Part shown: piece after piece, positions 42,827 to 51,242 of the stretch
Layout of the letters: each line of letters starts with the position of its first letter
Position numbering within the stretch: the first letter of the stretch is position 1
NCBI RefSeq assembly: GCF_035917275.1
Contig: NZ_CP108508.1
Coordinates: 5,890,001 to 5,954,000 of the forward strand
Direction of reading: 5' to 3'
DNA length: 64,000 nt
From: Streptomyces sp. NBC_01237
GTDB taxonomy: Bacteria; Actinomycetota; Actinomycetes; Streptomycetales; Streptomycetaceae
Made by a program: the position numbers and the translations under genes
The notes under the pieces: model-generated
Seen by the model: the letters and a program-made list of their open reading frames with translations, nothing else
The model's database searches: none
What the model was told of the DNA's origin: nothing

Positions 42827-43957
42827 TCAGAGCCAGCCGTTGCGCTTGAGCATGCGGTGGATGGAGAAGCAGACCACGCCGATGAAGCCCAGCACCATCG
42901 GATAGCCGTACGTCCACTTCAGTTCCGGCATGTGGTCGAAGTTCATGCCGTAGACGCCGCAGATCATCGTCGGTACGGCGATGATGGCCGCCCAGGACGT
43001 GATCTTGCGCATGTCCTCGTTCTGGGTGACGGTGGCCTGCGCCAGGTTGGCCTGGAGGATCGAGTTCAGCAGCTCGTCGAAGCCGATGACCTCCTCGTGC
43101 ACCCGGGCGAGGTGGTCGGCGACGTCCCGGAAGTACTTCTGGATGTCGGGGTCGATCAGCCGCATCGGGCGCTCGCTCAGCAGCTGCATCGGCCGCAGCA
43201 GCGGGGAGACGGCCCGCTTGAACTCCAGCACCTCGCGCTTGAGCTGGTAGATCCGGCCGGCGTCCGAGCCGCGCGGGGTGCCCTTCGTCGGGGTGGAGAA
43301 GACATCGATCTCTACCTCGTCGATGTCGTCCTGCACCGCTTCGGCCACCGCGATGTAGCCGTCCACGACATGGTCGGCGATCGAGTGCAGCACGGCCGAG
43401 GGGCCCTTGGCGAGCAGCTCCGGGTCGTCCTGGAGCCGGTGGCGCAGCGCGCGCAGTGAGCCGTGGCCGCCGTGCCGCACGGTGATGACGAAGTCCCGGC
43501 CGGTGAAGCACATCACCTCACCGGTCTCGACGACCTCGCTGGTCGCGGTCAGCTCGGCGTGCTCGACGTAGTGGATGGTCTTGAAGACGGTGAACAGCGT
43601 GTCGTCGTAGCGCTCCAGCTTCGGGCGCTGATGCGCGTGGACGGCGTCCTCCACGGCGAGCGGGTGGAGGCCGAACTCCCGGGCGATACCGGCGAATTCC
43701 TCCTCCGTCGGCTCGTGCAGGCCGATCCAGGCGAAGCCGCCGTCCTCCCGTACCCGCAGCATCGCCTCGTGCGGGGTCGGGCAGGCCGAGGCTTCGAGGC
43801 GCCGCCCGTCGCGGTAGACCGCGCAGTCGACGACGGCGCTGGAGGCGGACGGGTCGCGGGTGGTGTCGTAGCCACCGCTGAACGGGGCGCTGTTCTTACG
43901 GAGGGAGGGACGCAGGGACGGGCGCACGGCGGCGCGCAGGTCGCGGATCATCGACAT
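42827..43957 (-). CDS. corA: Magnesium/cobalt transport protein CorA
   Basis: This 376-residue pentameric channel has a large cytoplasmic N-terminal funnel domain, a long stalk helix (ERPMRLIDPDIQKYFRDVADHLARV) and two C-terminal transmembrane helices around the signature YGMNF (about residues 341-345). A basic tail KRNGWL ends the protein. It is the main Mg2+ uptake route. ATG 43957 has AAGGAG eight bases upstream. The 411-base leader region carries an upstream ORF and a terminator-like pairing, suggesting attenuation. A MgtE_N/CBS protein is encoded nearby. Confidence 0.95.
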   Translation of the reverse strand: MSMIRDLRAAVRPSLRPSLRKNSAPFSGGYDTTRDPSASSAVVDCAVYRDGRRLEASACPTPHEAMLRVREDGGFAWIGLHEPTEEEFAGIAREFGLHPLAVEDAVHAHQRPKLERYDDTLFTVFKTIHYVEHAELTATSEVVETGEVMCFTGRDFVITVRHGGHGSLRALRHRLQDDPELLAKGPSAVLHSIADHVVDGYIAVAEAVQDDIDEVEIDVFSTPTKGTPRGSDAGRIYQLKREVLEFKRAVSPLLRPMQLLSERPMRLIDPDIQKYFRDVADHLARVHEEVIGFDELLNSILQANLAQATVTQNEDMRKITSWAAIIAVPTMICGVYGMNFDHMPELKWTYGYPMVLGFIGVVCFSIHRMLKRNGWL

Positions 43958-44082
43958 GGGCTGACTCCTTCACGGAGGGCCGTCGGCGGGGCGTGGAACA
44001 GCCCGGAATGGGGACGTGTGCTCACGTCCGCAAAGCGGGCGGCACCGCGCAGGCGCGATGACGGCGTTCGCTACAGACAGGC

Positions 44083-44173
44083 AAAAACGAAAGGCTCTTC
44101 CGTGGTGCGAACTGCCGTGGGCCTGGACCGGGAAAGGGTCAGATCACCGAGGGAAGGCGTCGTGCGGAAGAGC
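44083..44173 (-). promoter_or_regulatory. corA leader: possible attenuator stem with T-run
   Basis: In the corA leader, GCTCTTCCG inside the upstream ORF (plus-strand 44165-44173) is complementary to CGGAAGAGC (44094-44102). On the minus strand that second arm is followed by CTTTCGTTTTT (T-run 44083-44087). Translation of the upstream ORF would disrupt the stem. The 62-base loop is long, so this is a hypothesis. Confidence 0.4.
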
Positions 44174-44204
44174 GGCTGGTACTGCACGGTCGACTTGGAT
44201 CCAT
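44139..44204 (-). CDS. Putative 21-residue leader peptide upstream of corA
   Basis: ATG 44204 is preceded by GGAGGAGGTGG about 10 bases upstream, one of the strongest ribosome sites in the window. The 21 codons (start MDPSRPCSTSRSSARRLPSVI) include three prolines and an Arg-Arg pair, then a stop at 44139, about 180 bases before corA. Salmonella corA and mgtA are controlled by short proline-containing leader ORFs; a similar Mg2+-sensitive stalling role is inferred here. The region 43958-44368 holds no other gene. Confidence 0.5.
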   Translation of the reverse strand: MDPSRPCSTSRSSARRLPSVI

Positions 44205-44368
44205 GGCAGTCCCCACCTCCTCCGGTCGGTCCCCCGTGAGGGACGACGTGTCGTCGGGACTGAGAGAGCGACGCTTCTGCGCGCTGTCCCGACCGGCGGC
44301 CAGGCTATCAGCCACCTAGGGCCCAATCCCTTACTTTGCCCCTTCGATACGCGTTCTATGCTCGCGAC

Positions 44369-44953
44369 ATGGGAGAAATTCTTGCTCTGGTCGAGGCACG
44401 CCTGCGGACGGCCCTGGGGGAACCGGACGCCCGCGCCGATGTGACGTTCCTCGGTACGGACCGCATCGAGGTGCTCCGCTTCATCGACGGGGACGTGGTG
44501 CGCTATGCGACGCTCGGCATGTCCGCGCAGCCGATGGCCGACCCCACCTCGCCGCTCGCCGATCCGGTGAAGGGGCCCCGCGCCGAACTGGTCCTGTCGG
44601 TACGGGCCGGGCTCGCCGACACCGACCAGGTGCTGCGCCCGCTCGCCGTACTGGCCGCCTCTCCGCAGGTCGAGGGGCTGATCGTGGCCCCGGGCGCCTC
44701 GCTGGACCTCGGGCAGCCGCTCTGGACGGGGGCGCCGTTCAGCTCGGTGCTGGTGGCCGAGCCGGGCGGGCTGGTCGAGGATCTGGAGCTGGCCGAGCCG
44801 CGCGAGCCGGTGCGTTTCCTGCCGCTGCTGCCGATGACGCACAACGAGGCCGCCTGGAAGCGGGTCCGGGGGGCGCAGGAGCTCCAGGAACGGTGGCTGT
44901 CGCACGGGACGGACCTGCGTGATCCGCTGCGCGCCTCCGTCACGCTGGACTGA
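44369..44953 (+). CDS. Suppressor of fused (SUFU)-like domain protein
   Basis: This 194-residue cytoplasmic protein fits the bacterial SUFU family: an N-terminal helix, then FLGTDRIEVLRFIDGDVVRYATLGMS, ELVLSVR and a C-terminal FLPLLPMTHNEAAWKRVRG. ATG 44369 begins exactly where transcription should start from TATGCT (44357-44362), so it is probably leaderless. Bacterial SUFU proteins are often immunity or toxin-associated proteins, but no toxin is nearby. It is convergent with the MFS gene. Confidence 0.82.
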   Translation: MGEILALVEARLRTALGEPDARADVTFLGTDRIEVLRFIDGDVVRYATLGMSAQPMADPTSPLADPVKGPRAELVLSVRAGLADTDQVLRPLAVLAASPQVEGLIVAPGASLDLGQPLWTGAPFSSVLVAEPGGLVEDLELAEPREPVRFLPLLPMTHNEAAWKRVRGAQELQERWLSHGTDLRDPLRASVTLD

Positions 44954-44988
44954 AGCCCCCCCGCCGGGGCCGGAGGGGGCGGGCGGGG

Positions 44989-46221
44989 TCAGTCGGCGAA
45001 GACCGTGACGCCGTCCTCGGTGGCGTGCTTCGGCTCCAGTTCCTCGGCCTCGTGGGTCAGGGCCGTACGCCGGACCCGGATGACGACGGCGCCGGCCAGC
45101 GCGGCGATCGCGGCGACGACGAACGGGATGTGGATGCTGCTCCACTCCTCGATCTTCGGGGCGAGGAAGGGGGCGGCCGCCGCGGCGAACCAGCGGACGA
45201 AGTTGTATCCGGCGCTCGCCACCGGTCGCGGCGCGTCCGACACACCGAGCGCCAGCTCCGTGTACACGGTGTTGTTCATGCCGATGAAGGCGCCGGAGAC
45301 GATCGTGCAGACGATGGCCGTCGTGTGGTCGCCGTAGCCGAGGATCAGCAGGTCGACGGCGAGCAGCACCAGCGAGGCACCGACCACCTTCAGCGAGCCG
45401 AAGCGCTTCTGCAGCCGCGGGGCGACGAGCACCGAGAAGACCGCGAGCAGCAGACCCCAGGCGAAGAACACCGCGCCCGACTTGTACGGGGTCATGTTCA
45501 GCACGAACGGGGTGAAGGCCAGGATCGTGAAGAACGCGTAGTTGTAGAAGAACGCCGAGGCCGCGACCGAGGCGAGACCGCCGTGGCCGAGCGCCTTGAG
45601 CGGGTCGAGCAGTGAGGTCTTCCGCGCCGGCCTGGGCTGTTCCTTGAGGAACGCGGTGATGCACAGGAAGCCGATCGCCATCAGGACGGCGGTACCGAAG
45701 AAGGGGTAGCGCCAGCTGGCGTCCCCCAGCAGCGCGCCGAGCAGCGGCCCGCACGCCATGCCGAGGCCGAGCGCCGATTCGTACAGCAGGATCGCCGCGG
45801 CGCTGCCGCCGGCCGCCGCGCCGACGATCACGGCGAGCGCGGTGGAGACGAAGAGCGCGTTGCCCAGACCCCAGCCGGCCCGGAAGCCGACCAGTTCGCC
45901 GACGGACGAGGAGGTGCCGGACAGGGCGGCGAAGACGATGACGAGCGCGAGGCCGGCCAGGAGCGTCTTGCGGCCGCCGATGCGGCTGGAGACGAAGCCG
46001 GTGACGAGCATCGCGACGGCGGTGATCAGGAAGTACGAGGTGAAGAGCAGGGACACCTGGCTGGGTGTCGCCTGAAGCCCCTTGGCGATGGACGGCAGGA
46101 TCGGGTCCACCAGGCCGATTCCCATGAAGGCGACGACAGACGCGCCGGCCGTGGCCCAGACGGCCTTCGGCTGGCGCAGGATGCTTGACGCCCCTTCGTC
46201 GAACGGATCCTCTCCCGGCAT
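44989..46221 (-). CDS. MFS transporter
   Basis: This 410-residue membrane protein has twelve predicted helices, and the MFS loop between helices 2 and 3 reads SSRIGGRKTLL. It starts with a soluble segment of about 20 residues and ends in a charged tail. It resembles DHA1-type drug exporters. Its promoter region contains a TTAGA-CAC-TCTAA inverted repeat and is unusually AT-rich. No regulator gene is adjacent. Confidence 0.88.
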   Translation of the reverse strand: MPGEDPFDEGASSILRQPKAVWATAGASVVAFMGIGLVDPILPSIAKGLQATPSQVSLLFTSYFLITAVAMLVTGFVSSRIGGRKTLLAGLALVIVFAALSGTSSSVGELVGFRAGWGLGNALFVSTALAVIVGAAAGGSAAAILLYESALGLGMACGPLLGALLGDASWRYPFFGTAVLMAIGFLCITAFLKEQPRPARKTSLLDPLKALGHGGLASVAASAFFYNYAFFTILAFTPFVLNMTPYKSGAVFFAWGLLLAVFSVLVAPRLQKRFGSLKVVGASLVLLAVDLLILGYGDHTTAIVCTIVSGAFIGMNNTVYTELALGVSDAPRPVASAGYNFVRWFAAAAAPFLAPKIEEWSSIHIPFVVAAIAALAGAVVIRVRRTALTHEAEELEPKHATEDGVTVFAD

Positions 46222-46268
46222 GGGTTCTCTCGCTCTCCACTAGATCGTTGTGTTATGCACAGAATAAG

Positions 46269-46281
46269 TTAGACACTCTAA
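46269..46281. promoter_or_regulatory. Inverted repeat TTAGA-CAC-TCTAA upstream of MFS gene
   Basis: This 5-3-5 repeat lies in a 40-base AT-rich stretch 48 bases upstream of the MFS start. It is a plausible site for a MarR/TetR-type repressor encoded elsewhere. Confidence 0.4.
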
Positions 46282-46378
46282 TAAATGCAAGCTACATCTA
46301 TTTCCCCCGGCGGGAGCCACGCTGCGGACGGGTGATCGTCCTTGACGCGGCGACCGCCGCGGAGGACCGTTGGCGGTT

Positions 46379-47056
46379 ATGAGGGGCGAACCCAGTTGCC
46401 CGAAGTGCGGTGGCCGGGTCAGGGCGCCCGGTCTCTTTGCCGACGCCTGGCAGTGCTCCGCGCACGGCCAGGTCCATCCGCTGCAGCCCGTGATCCCGCC
46501 CAGCGTCGAGGCGCTCGGCGTGGTCGTGCACCGCGCCCGGGTACCGGTGTGGATGCCCTGGCCGCTCCCGGTGGGCTGGCTGTTCACCGGAGTGGCTTCC
46601 GCGGGCGACGACCGCAGCGGCGGCCGCGCCACCGTCGTCGCCTGCTCCGGCCCGGGACCGCTCGGCGGCATGGGTGAGCTGCTGCTCGTCGCCGAGGAGC
46701 TGGGGGTCGGACTCGGTGCGCGGTACGCGGGCATCGAGGGGCCCGACCCCGGCCCTTACTTCCAGGTCGACGGGGTGCCCGACGCCAAGGTCCTCGCCGC
46801 CGGGCGCCCCACCCCCCTCTGGCACGTCAAGGGCGCACCGGAGGACCGGGCGGTCTTCGCGGGAGAGGCGTGCGGCCTGTGGCTCTGGGCGATCGTCTGG
46901 CCCGAGCAGTCGGGGCTGCTGATGTATGACGAGCTGGTGCTGACCGATCTTCGCGACGCCGGGGGGGAGTCGGACCTCGTCCCCTGCGGCGCGCTCACCC
47001 CGCGGCTGCTCAGCACTCCGGACGACCCGCCCCGGCAGGGGTCCGCCGGGGTATAG
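46379..47056 (+). CDS. DUF6758-like zinc-ribbon protein
   Basis: This 225-residue protein has an N-terminal zinc ribbon (CPKCGG ... AWQCSAHG) and a conserved globular region with PVWMPWPLPVGWLFTGVA and an alternating Gly-rich core. Similar proteins of this size are found across Streptomyces (called DUF6758, from memory). Its function is unknown. ATG 46379 is chosen; TTG 46370 is possible. It lies 94 bases before the PHP phosphoesterase gene, probably in one unit. Confidence 0.75.
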   Translation: MRGEPSCPKCGGRVRAPGLFADAWQCSAHGQVHPLQPVIPPSVEALGVVVHRARVPVWMPWPLPVGWLFTGVASAGDDRSGGRATVVACSGPGPLGGMGELLLVAEELGVGLGARYAGIEGPDPGPYFQVDGVPDAKVLAAGRPTPLWHVKGAPEDRAVFAGEACGLWLWAIVWPEQSGLLMYDELVLTDLRDAGGESDLVPCGALTPRLLSTPDDPPRQGSAGV

Positions 47057-47150
47057 GGGGGTTCGCGGCGGTTATCCTTGAGCGACCGCCGTCCTGCCCC
47101 GTCTGTCACTTTCCTCCGCCCCATCCCCCGCGAGCCCTGGAGTACGCGTC

Positions 47151-48017
47151 GTGCGCATCGATCTGCACACCCACTCCGCCGCGTCGGACGGCACGGACAC
47201 CCCGGCCGAACTGGTGGCGGCCGCCGCGGCCGCGGGGCTCGATGTCGTCGCCCTCACCGACCACGACACCGTCGGCGGACACCGGCAGGCCATCGATGCC
47301 CTGCCCGAGGGCCTCACCCTCGTCACCGGCGCCGAACTCTCCTGCAAGCTCGACGGCGTGGGCCTGCACATGCTGGCCTACCTCTTCGACCCCGAGGAGC
47401 CCGAGCTGGCCCGCGAGCGCGAGCTGGTACGGGACGACCGGGTGCCGCGCGCCCAGGAGATGGTCCGCAAACTCCAGGCGCTGGGCGTCCCGGTCACCTG
47501 GGAGCAGGTCGCGCGCATCGCCGGGGACGGTTCGGTCGGCCGGCCGCACGTGGCCACCGCTCTCGTCGAACTCGGCGTCGTCGGGACGGTCTCCGACGCC
47601 TTCACGCCCGAGTGGCTGGCGGACGGTGGACGCGCGTTCGCGGAGAAGCACGAACTCGACCCGTTCGAGGCGATCCGGCTGGTCCGGGCGGCGGGCGGCG
47701 TCACGGTGTTCGCCCACCCGGCAGCTGTGAAGCGCGGCGCCGTGGTGCCCGAGTCCGCGATCGCCCGGCTCGCCGCCGCGGGGCTCGCCGGCATCGAGGT
47801 CGACCACATGGACCACGACGAGCCCACCAGGGCCCGGCTGCGCGGGCTCGCCCGTGAGCTGGGACTGCTGACGACCGGATCCAGCGACTACCACGGCTCC
47901 CGCAAGACGGTGGGGCTGGGCGAGTACACGACCGACCCCGAGATCTACGGCGAGATCACCCGGCGCGCCACGGGAGCCTTCCCGGTGCCGGGCGCCGGCG
48001 GAACCGGCCGCCCGTAG
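47151..48017 (+). CDS. PHP-domain phosphoesterase
   Basis: This 288-residue polymerase-and-histidinol-phosphatase fold metalloenzyme has IDLHTHSAASDG at the N-terminus, LTDHDTVGG, TGAELSC, VFAHP and the C-terminal GSSDYHG, the usual trinuclear metal ligands. It is similar to YciV/RNase AM and 3',5'-nucleotide phosphatases, so it probably hydrolyses nucleoside bisphosphates or 5' RNA ends. GTG 47151 fits the MRIDLHTHS start. Confidence 0.9.
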   Translation: MRIDLHTHSAASDGTDTPAELVAAAAAAGLDVVALTDHDTVGGHRQAIDALPEGLTLVTGAELSCKLDGVGLHMLAYLFDPEEPELARERELVRDDRVPRAQEMVRKLQALGVPVTWEQVARIAGDGSVGRPHVATALVELGVVGTVSDAFTPEWLADGGRAFAEKHELDPFEAIRLVRAAGGVTVFAHPAAVKRGAVVPESAIARLAAAGLAGIEVDHMDHDEPTRARLRGLARELGLLTTGSSDYHGSRKTVGLGEYTTDPEIYGEITRRATGAFPVPGAGGTGRP

Positions 48018-48202
48018 GACACCGCGCGCACCCGCGCGGGCCCCTCACCGCACCACGCAACCACCTCACGCACCGCTCCCCGCGCGCCCGGACGCCGTCA
48101 CACGGCCTCCGGGCGACCGCCCCCGGCCCGCCGCTGACGCTGCCCCGGGCCGGTCCGCGCGCACCTCCCCGTACCGCCCGTTCTCTCCTCGCAAGGCTCA
48201 CT

Positions 48203-48808
48203 GTGTTCGACGTCGCTGTTTTCGGATCCCTGTTTCTCACGCTTTTTGTGATTATGGACCCGCCCGGGATCACCCCGATCTTCCTGGCCCTCACCGCGGG
48301 CCGCCCCGCCAAGGTGCAGCGCAAGATGGCGCTGCAGGCGGTCGCGGTCGCCTTCGGGGTGATCGCCGTCTTCGGTCTGCTCGGCCAGCAGATCCTGGAC
48401 TATCTGCATGTCTCCGTGCCCGCGCTGATGATCGCGGGAGGTCTGCTCCTGCTGCTGATCGCGCTGGACCTGCTGACCGGCAAGACCGATGAGCCGACCC
48501 AGACCAAGGACGTCAATGTGGCGCTCGTACCGCTGGGCATGCCGCTGCTGGCGGGGCCCGGCGCGATCGTTTCGGTCATCCTGGCGGTGCAGCACGCCGA
48601 CGGGGTGGGCGGCCAGATCTCGGTCTGGTCGGCGATCGTCGCCATGCACGTGGTGCTCTGGCTCACCATGCGCTACTCGCTGCTGATCATCCGGGTGATC
48701 AAGGACGGCGGCGTGGTGCTGGTGACCAGGCTCGCCGGAATGATGCTCTCGGCCATCGCCGTGCAGCAGATCATCAACGGTGTCACCCAGGTCATCCAGA
48801 ACGCCTGA
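48203..48808 (+). CDS. MarC family membrane protein
   Basis: This 201-residue integral membrane protein has six helices and MarC/UPF0056 features: FLTLFVIMDPPGITPIFLALT at the N-terminus, VALVPLGMPLLAGPGAIVSVI in the middle and GMMLSAIAVQQIINGV at the end. The family's transport substrate is unsettled. GTG 48203 has a CAAGG-like site. It is followed by a strong terminator. Confidence 0.9.
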   Translation: MFDVAVFGSLFLTLFVIMDPPGITPIFLALTAGRPAKVQRKMALQAVAVAFGVIAVFGLLGQQILDYLHVSVPALMIAGGLLLLLIALDLLTGKTDEPTQTKDVNVALVPLGMPLLAGPGAIVSVILAVQHADGVGGQISVWSAIVAMHVVLWLTMRYSLLIIRVIKDGGVVLVTRLAGMMLSAIAVQQIINGVTQVIQNA

Positions 48809-48834
48809 CCGCCGCCGGTGGCACCGGACACCAC

Positions 48835-48869
48835 AGCGCCCCCGCACGGATCTTCCGTGCGGGGGCGCT
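48835..48869. terminator. 16-bp hairpin terminator
   Basis: Perfect arms 48835-48850 and 48854-48869 enclose a TCT loop and are followed by TCGTCTTTAG. It lies between marC (plus) and the small gene at 48932 (minus), so it serves both strands. Confidence 0.85.
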
Positions 48870-48931
48870 TCGTCTTTAGCGGCGCAATGCGTCATCAAGG
48901 CCGAACGGCATGTGCCGGACGGTCCAAGGCG

Positions 48932-49084
48932 TTACGAAGCCGAGCTTTCGGCCGGCCGGATGTAGATGCGCTGGCCTATTGCCGCGGCCTGTTGCACGAT
49001 CCGGTTGACGGAGGCGGCGTCCACGACAGTGCTGTCCACGGCGGTACCGTCGACATCGTCGAGTCGCATGATCTCGAAGCGCAT
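48932..49084 (-). CDS. 50-residue conserved-type small protein
   Basis: The ORF runs from ATG 49084 to TAA 48932 and encodes a 50-residue soluble protein starting MRFEIMRLDDVDG and ending GQRIYIRPAESSAS. Third codon positions are strongly G/C, with GAAGGGA just upstream of the start, so it is very likely translated. It is divergent from the NYN gene. No domain was recognised; residues about 25-37 (VNRIVQQAAAIGQ) form a good amphipathic helix. The 212 bases to the NYN gene hold divergent promoters. Confidence 0.75.
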   Translation of the reverse strand: MRFEIMRLDDVDGTAVDSTVVDAASVNRIVQQAAAIGQRIYIRPAESSAS

Positions 49085-49296
49085 ATGGCTTCCCTTCGTC
49101 TGATCCTCCTGCTGGAGAACTACTGGGAGGACGGGGCGACCCCGTCCGCAAGGATGAGGAGCGCAAGGCGGCTACGTCTCGCGCTCCACAGGGGGTACAA
49201 CGGCTTGCCCTCTGCAAACATTCCCTACGCTAAGGAAATTTTTTGGATGTCTAAGTACTATCCAGTAGCTGCGTGTACGCAGACGACGAGGTCCGC

Positions 49297-50208
49297 ATGA
49301 ACGAAGCGGACGCACAGCCATTCGGCGAGACCGACATCGAAGAGCGCCTGGACCGCACCAACGAGCTGCTCCAGCGCGTGCTCGCCGAGGTGTCGAAGAC
49401 CCCGTCGACCCACGCGATCTTCGTGGACGCGGGATATGTGTACGCGGCGGCGGGACTGCTCGTCACCGGCACGGAGGACCGCCGCTCCTTCGACCTCGAC
49501 GCGGAGGGGCTGATCGAGGCCTTCATCGACAAGGCCCGCACGATCTTCGCGGACAGCAGACTGCTGCGCGTCTACTGGTACGACGGGGCCAGGCGCCGCA
49601 TCCACACCGTCGAGCAGCAGTCCATCGCCGAACTCCCCGACGTCAAGGTGCGGCTCGGCAACCTCAACGCCAACAACCAGCAGAAGGGCGTCGACTCCCT
49701 CATCCGTACCGACCTCGAATCACTCGCCAGGCACCGCGCCATCAGCGACGCGGCCCTCGTCGGCGGCGACGAGGACCTGGTGTCGGCGGTCGAGGCGGCC
49801 CAGGGCTACGGCGCCCGGGTCCACCTCTGGGGGATCGAGGCCGGCGAAGGGCGCAACCAGGCCGAGCCGCTGCTCTGGGAGGTCGACAGCCAGCGCACCT
49901 TCGACCTCGACTTCTGCCGCCCCTACGTCACCCGGCGGCCCGTCACCACGTACGAGGACGACACCCCGGCCCCCTCGCGCGAGGACGTCCGCTTCGTCGG
50001 TGCGCAGATCGCCGCCACCTGGCTCTCCGCCCGTGGCCGCGAATCCCTCGCCGACCTGCTGCCCGGACACCCCTACCTTCCGGGCTCCGTCGACCAGGAC
50101 CTGCTCGTCGAGGCGGAACGGCTGCTCCAGCACTCGTTGCGCGGCCACGCGCATCTGCGGCGGGCGCTGCGGGACGGATTCTGGCAGCACCTCCAGGCGC
50201 AGTACTGA
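49297..50208 (+). CDS. NYN (PIN-like) domain putative ribonuclease
   Basis: This 303-residue protein has an N-terminal NYN domain: AIFVDAGYVYAAAG (first catalytic Asp), LLRVYWYDGA, QQKGVDSLIRTDLESLARHRAISDAALVGGDEDLV (the GVD and GGDED acidic residues). A C-terminal OST-HTH-like helical region (about 230-300) follows. It is probably an RNA endonuclease. ATG 49297 is favoured because GAGG lies seven bases upstream; GTG 49273 would add eight residues. Nothing adjacent suggests a toxin-antitoxin pair. Confidence 0.85.
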   Translation: MNEADAQPFGETDIEERLDRTNELLQRVLAEVSKTPSTHAIFVDAGYVYAAAGLLVTGTEDRRSFDLDAEGLIEAFIDKARTIFADSRLLRVYWYDGARRRIHTVEQQSIAELPDVKVRLGNLNANNQQKGVDSLIRTDLESLARHRAISDAALVGGDEDLVSAVEAAQGYGARVHLWGIEAGEGRNQAEPLLWEVDSQRTFDLDFCRPYVTRRPVTTYEDDTPAPSREDVRFVGAQIAATWLSARGRESLADLLPGHPYLPGSVDQDLLVEAERLLQHSLRGHAHLRRALRDGFWQHLQAQY

Positions 50209-50266
50209 CGCACCGGAGCCGCTGAGGCCCTGACCGACCGGATCCGCCGAGCCGCTGTGCCGGCCG

Positions 50267-51133
50267 TCAGAGGCTGTCCCAGAACGAGATCAGGGCCGCG
50301 GCCGTCTCCTGGGGCCGGGCTGTGTTGGGGGAGTGCTCGGCACCCCCGACCGTGGTGCGGCGGGCCCCCAGCCGCCGCGCCATCGCATCGAACCGCTCGA
50401 CCGGCCAGACGTCGTCGCGCTCGCCGGAGATCACATGGACGGGCAGCGCGAGGGCGGCCAGTTCGTCCACCCGGTCCGGCTCGGCGGCCAGCTGCGCGCC
50501 GGTGGCGATCAGCTGCGCCGGGTGGTGGAGCAGCCAGCGGCGGCGCAGCTCCTCGCCACCGCCGGTGTCCGCGTCCTGCGGCGGGTCGAGGGCCTGCATG
50601 GCGTCCCACACCTCGGCCATGCTCAGCACCGACAACGCGTCGCTGAGCGTCTTCACCTTGTCCCGCTGGGCGGCGACGACCTCGGCGGGACCCGAGGACA
50701 TGAGGGTCAGCGAGCGGAACGGTGCGACGTCGAGCAGGACGGCGGCACGGGCGATCTGACCGCCGAGCGAATGACCGAGCAGATGTACGCGGCCCGCGGT
50801 GCCGTCGGGCCCCGCGGGCGCACCGAGCGCCGCCGCCTGGGCCAGCACATCACGGGCCAACTCCACCTGGGAGTAAGCCTCCTGACGGTCCGTTCCCCCG
50901 GTCTCGTACTGTCCCCGGCCGTCGACGGAGACGACCCGGTACCCGGCGTCGGTGAGCGGTTCGAGCAGCGCGATGAAGTCCTCCTTGCTGCCGGTGTATC
51001 CGGGCAGCAGCAGGGCGGTGGCGTGCGCCTCGGTACGCGGTGCGGCGTCCAGTACGGCGAAGTCCCCGCGCACGGTACGCAGCACACGGGCACGGGCACA
51101 GGGGGGCGGGGTGAAGGTGGGCGGCCGGCTCAT
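50267..51133 (-). CDS. Alpha/beta hydrolase
   Basis: This 288-residue alpha/beta-hydrolase fold protein has the oxyanion strand LLLPGYTGSKEDF, nucleophile elbow GHSLGG (Ser near residue 122), acid GERDDVWP and the C-terminal His in GGAEHSPN. There is no signal peptide, so it is a cytoplasmic esterase or lipase-like enzyme of unknown substrate. It is convergent with the NYN gene and downstream of the helicase terminator. Confidence 0.88.
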   Translation of the reverse strand: MSRPPTFTPPPCARARVLRTVRGDFAVLDAAPRTEAHATALLLPGYTGSKEDFIALLEPLTDAGYRVVSVDGRGQYETGGTDRQEAYSQVELARDVLAQAAALGAPAGPDGTAGRVHLLGHSLGGQIARAAVLLDVAPFRSLTLMSSGPAEVVAAQRDKVKTLSDALSVLSMAEVWDAMQALDPPQDADTGGGEELRRRWLLHHPAQLIATGAQLAAEPDRVDELAALALPVHVISGERDDVWPVERFDAMARRLGARRTTVGGAEHSPNTARPQETAAALISFWDSL

Positions 51134-51175
51134 ACCACCGAGGCTATCCCCGGCCGCCCACCTCGCGCCGTACAG

Positions 51176-51219
51176 CCCTACGGCCCCGGTCCCGCGACTG
51201 CGGGACCGGGGCCGTAGGG
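51176..51219 (-). terminator. 20-bp hairpin terminator of the helicase gene
   Basis: Perfect arms 51176-51195 and 51200-51219 enclose a GACT loop, 23 bases beyond the helicase stop on the minus strand. Confidence 0.85.
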
Positions 51220-51242
51220 GCCGTGTGATGCGGGTGCGGCGA

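Noticed and set aside
44953..44989. Short GC hairpin between the SUFU-like and MFS genes as a terminator
   Set aside because: The C- and G-runs can pair in several registers. No single convincing stem was found, so it is not listed.
49297..50208. NYN gene plus small ORF as a toxin-antitoxin module
   Set aside because: The genes are divergent with a 212-base gap, and the NYN protein resembles housekeeping actinobacterial homologues. The evidence is insufficient to call a module.
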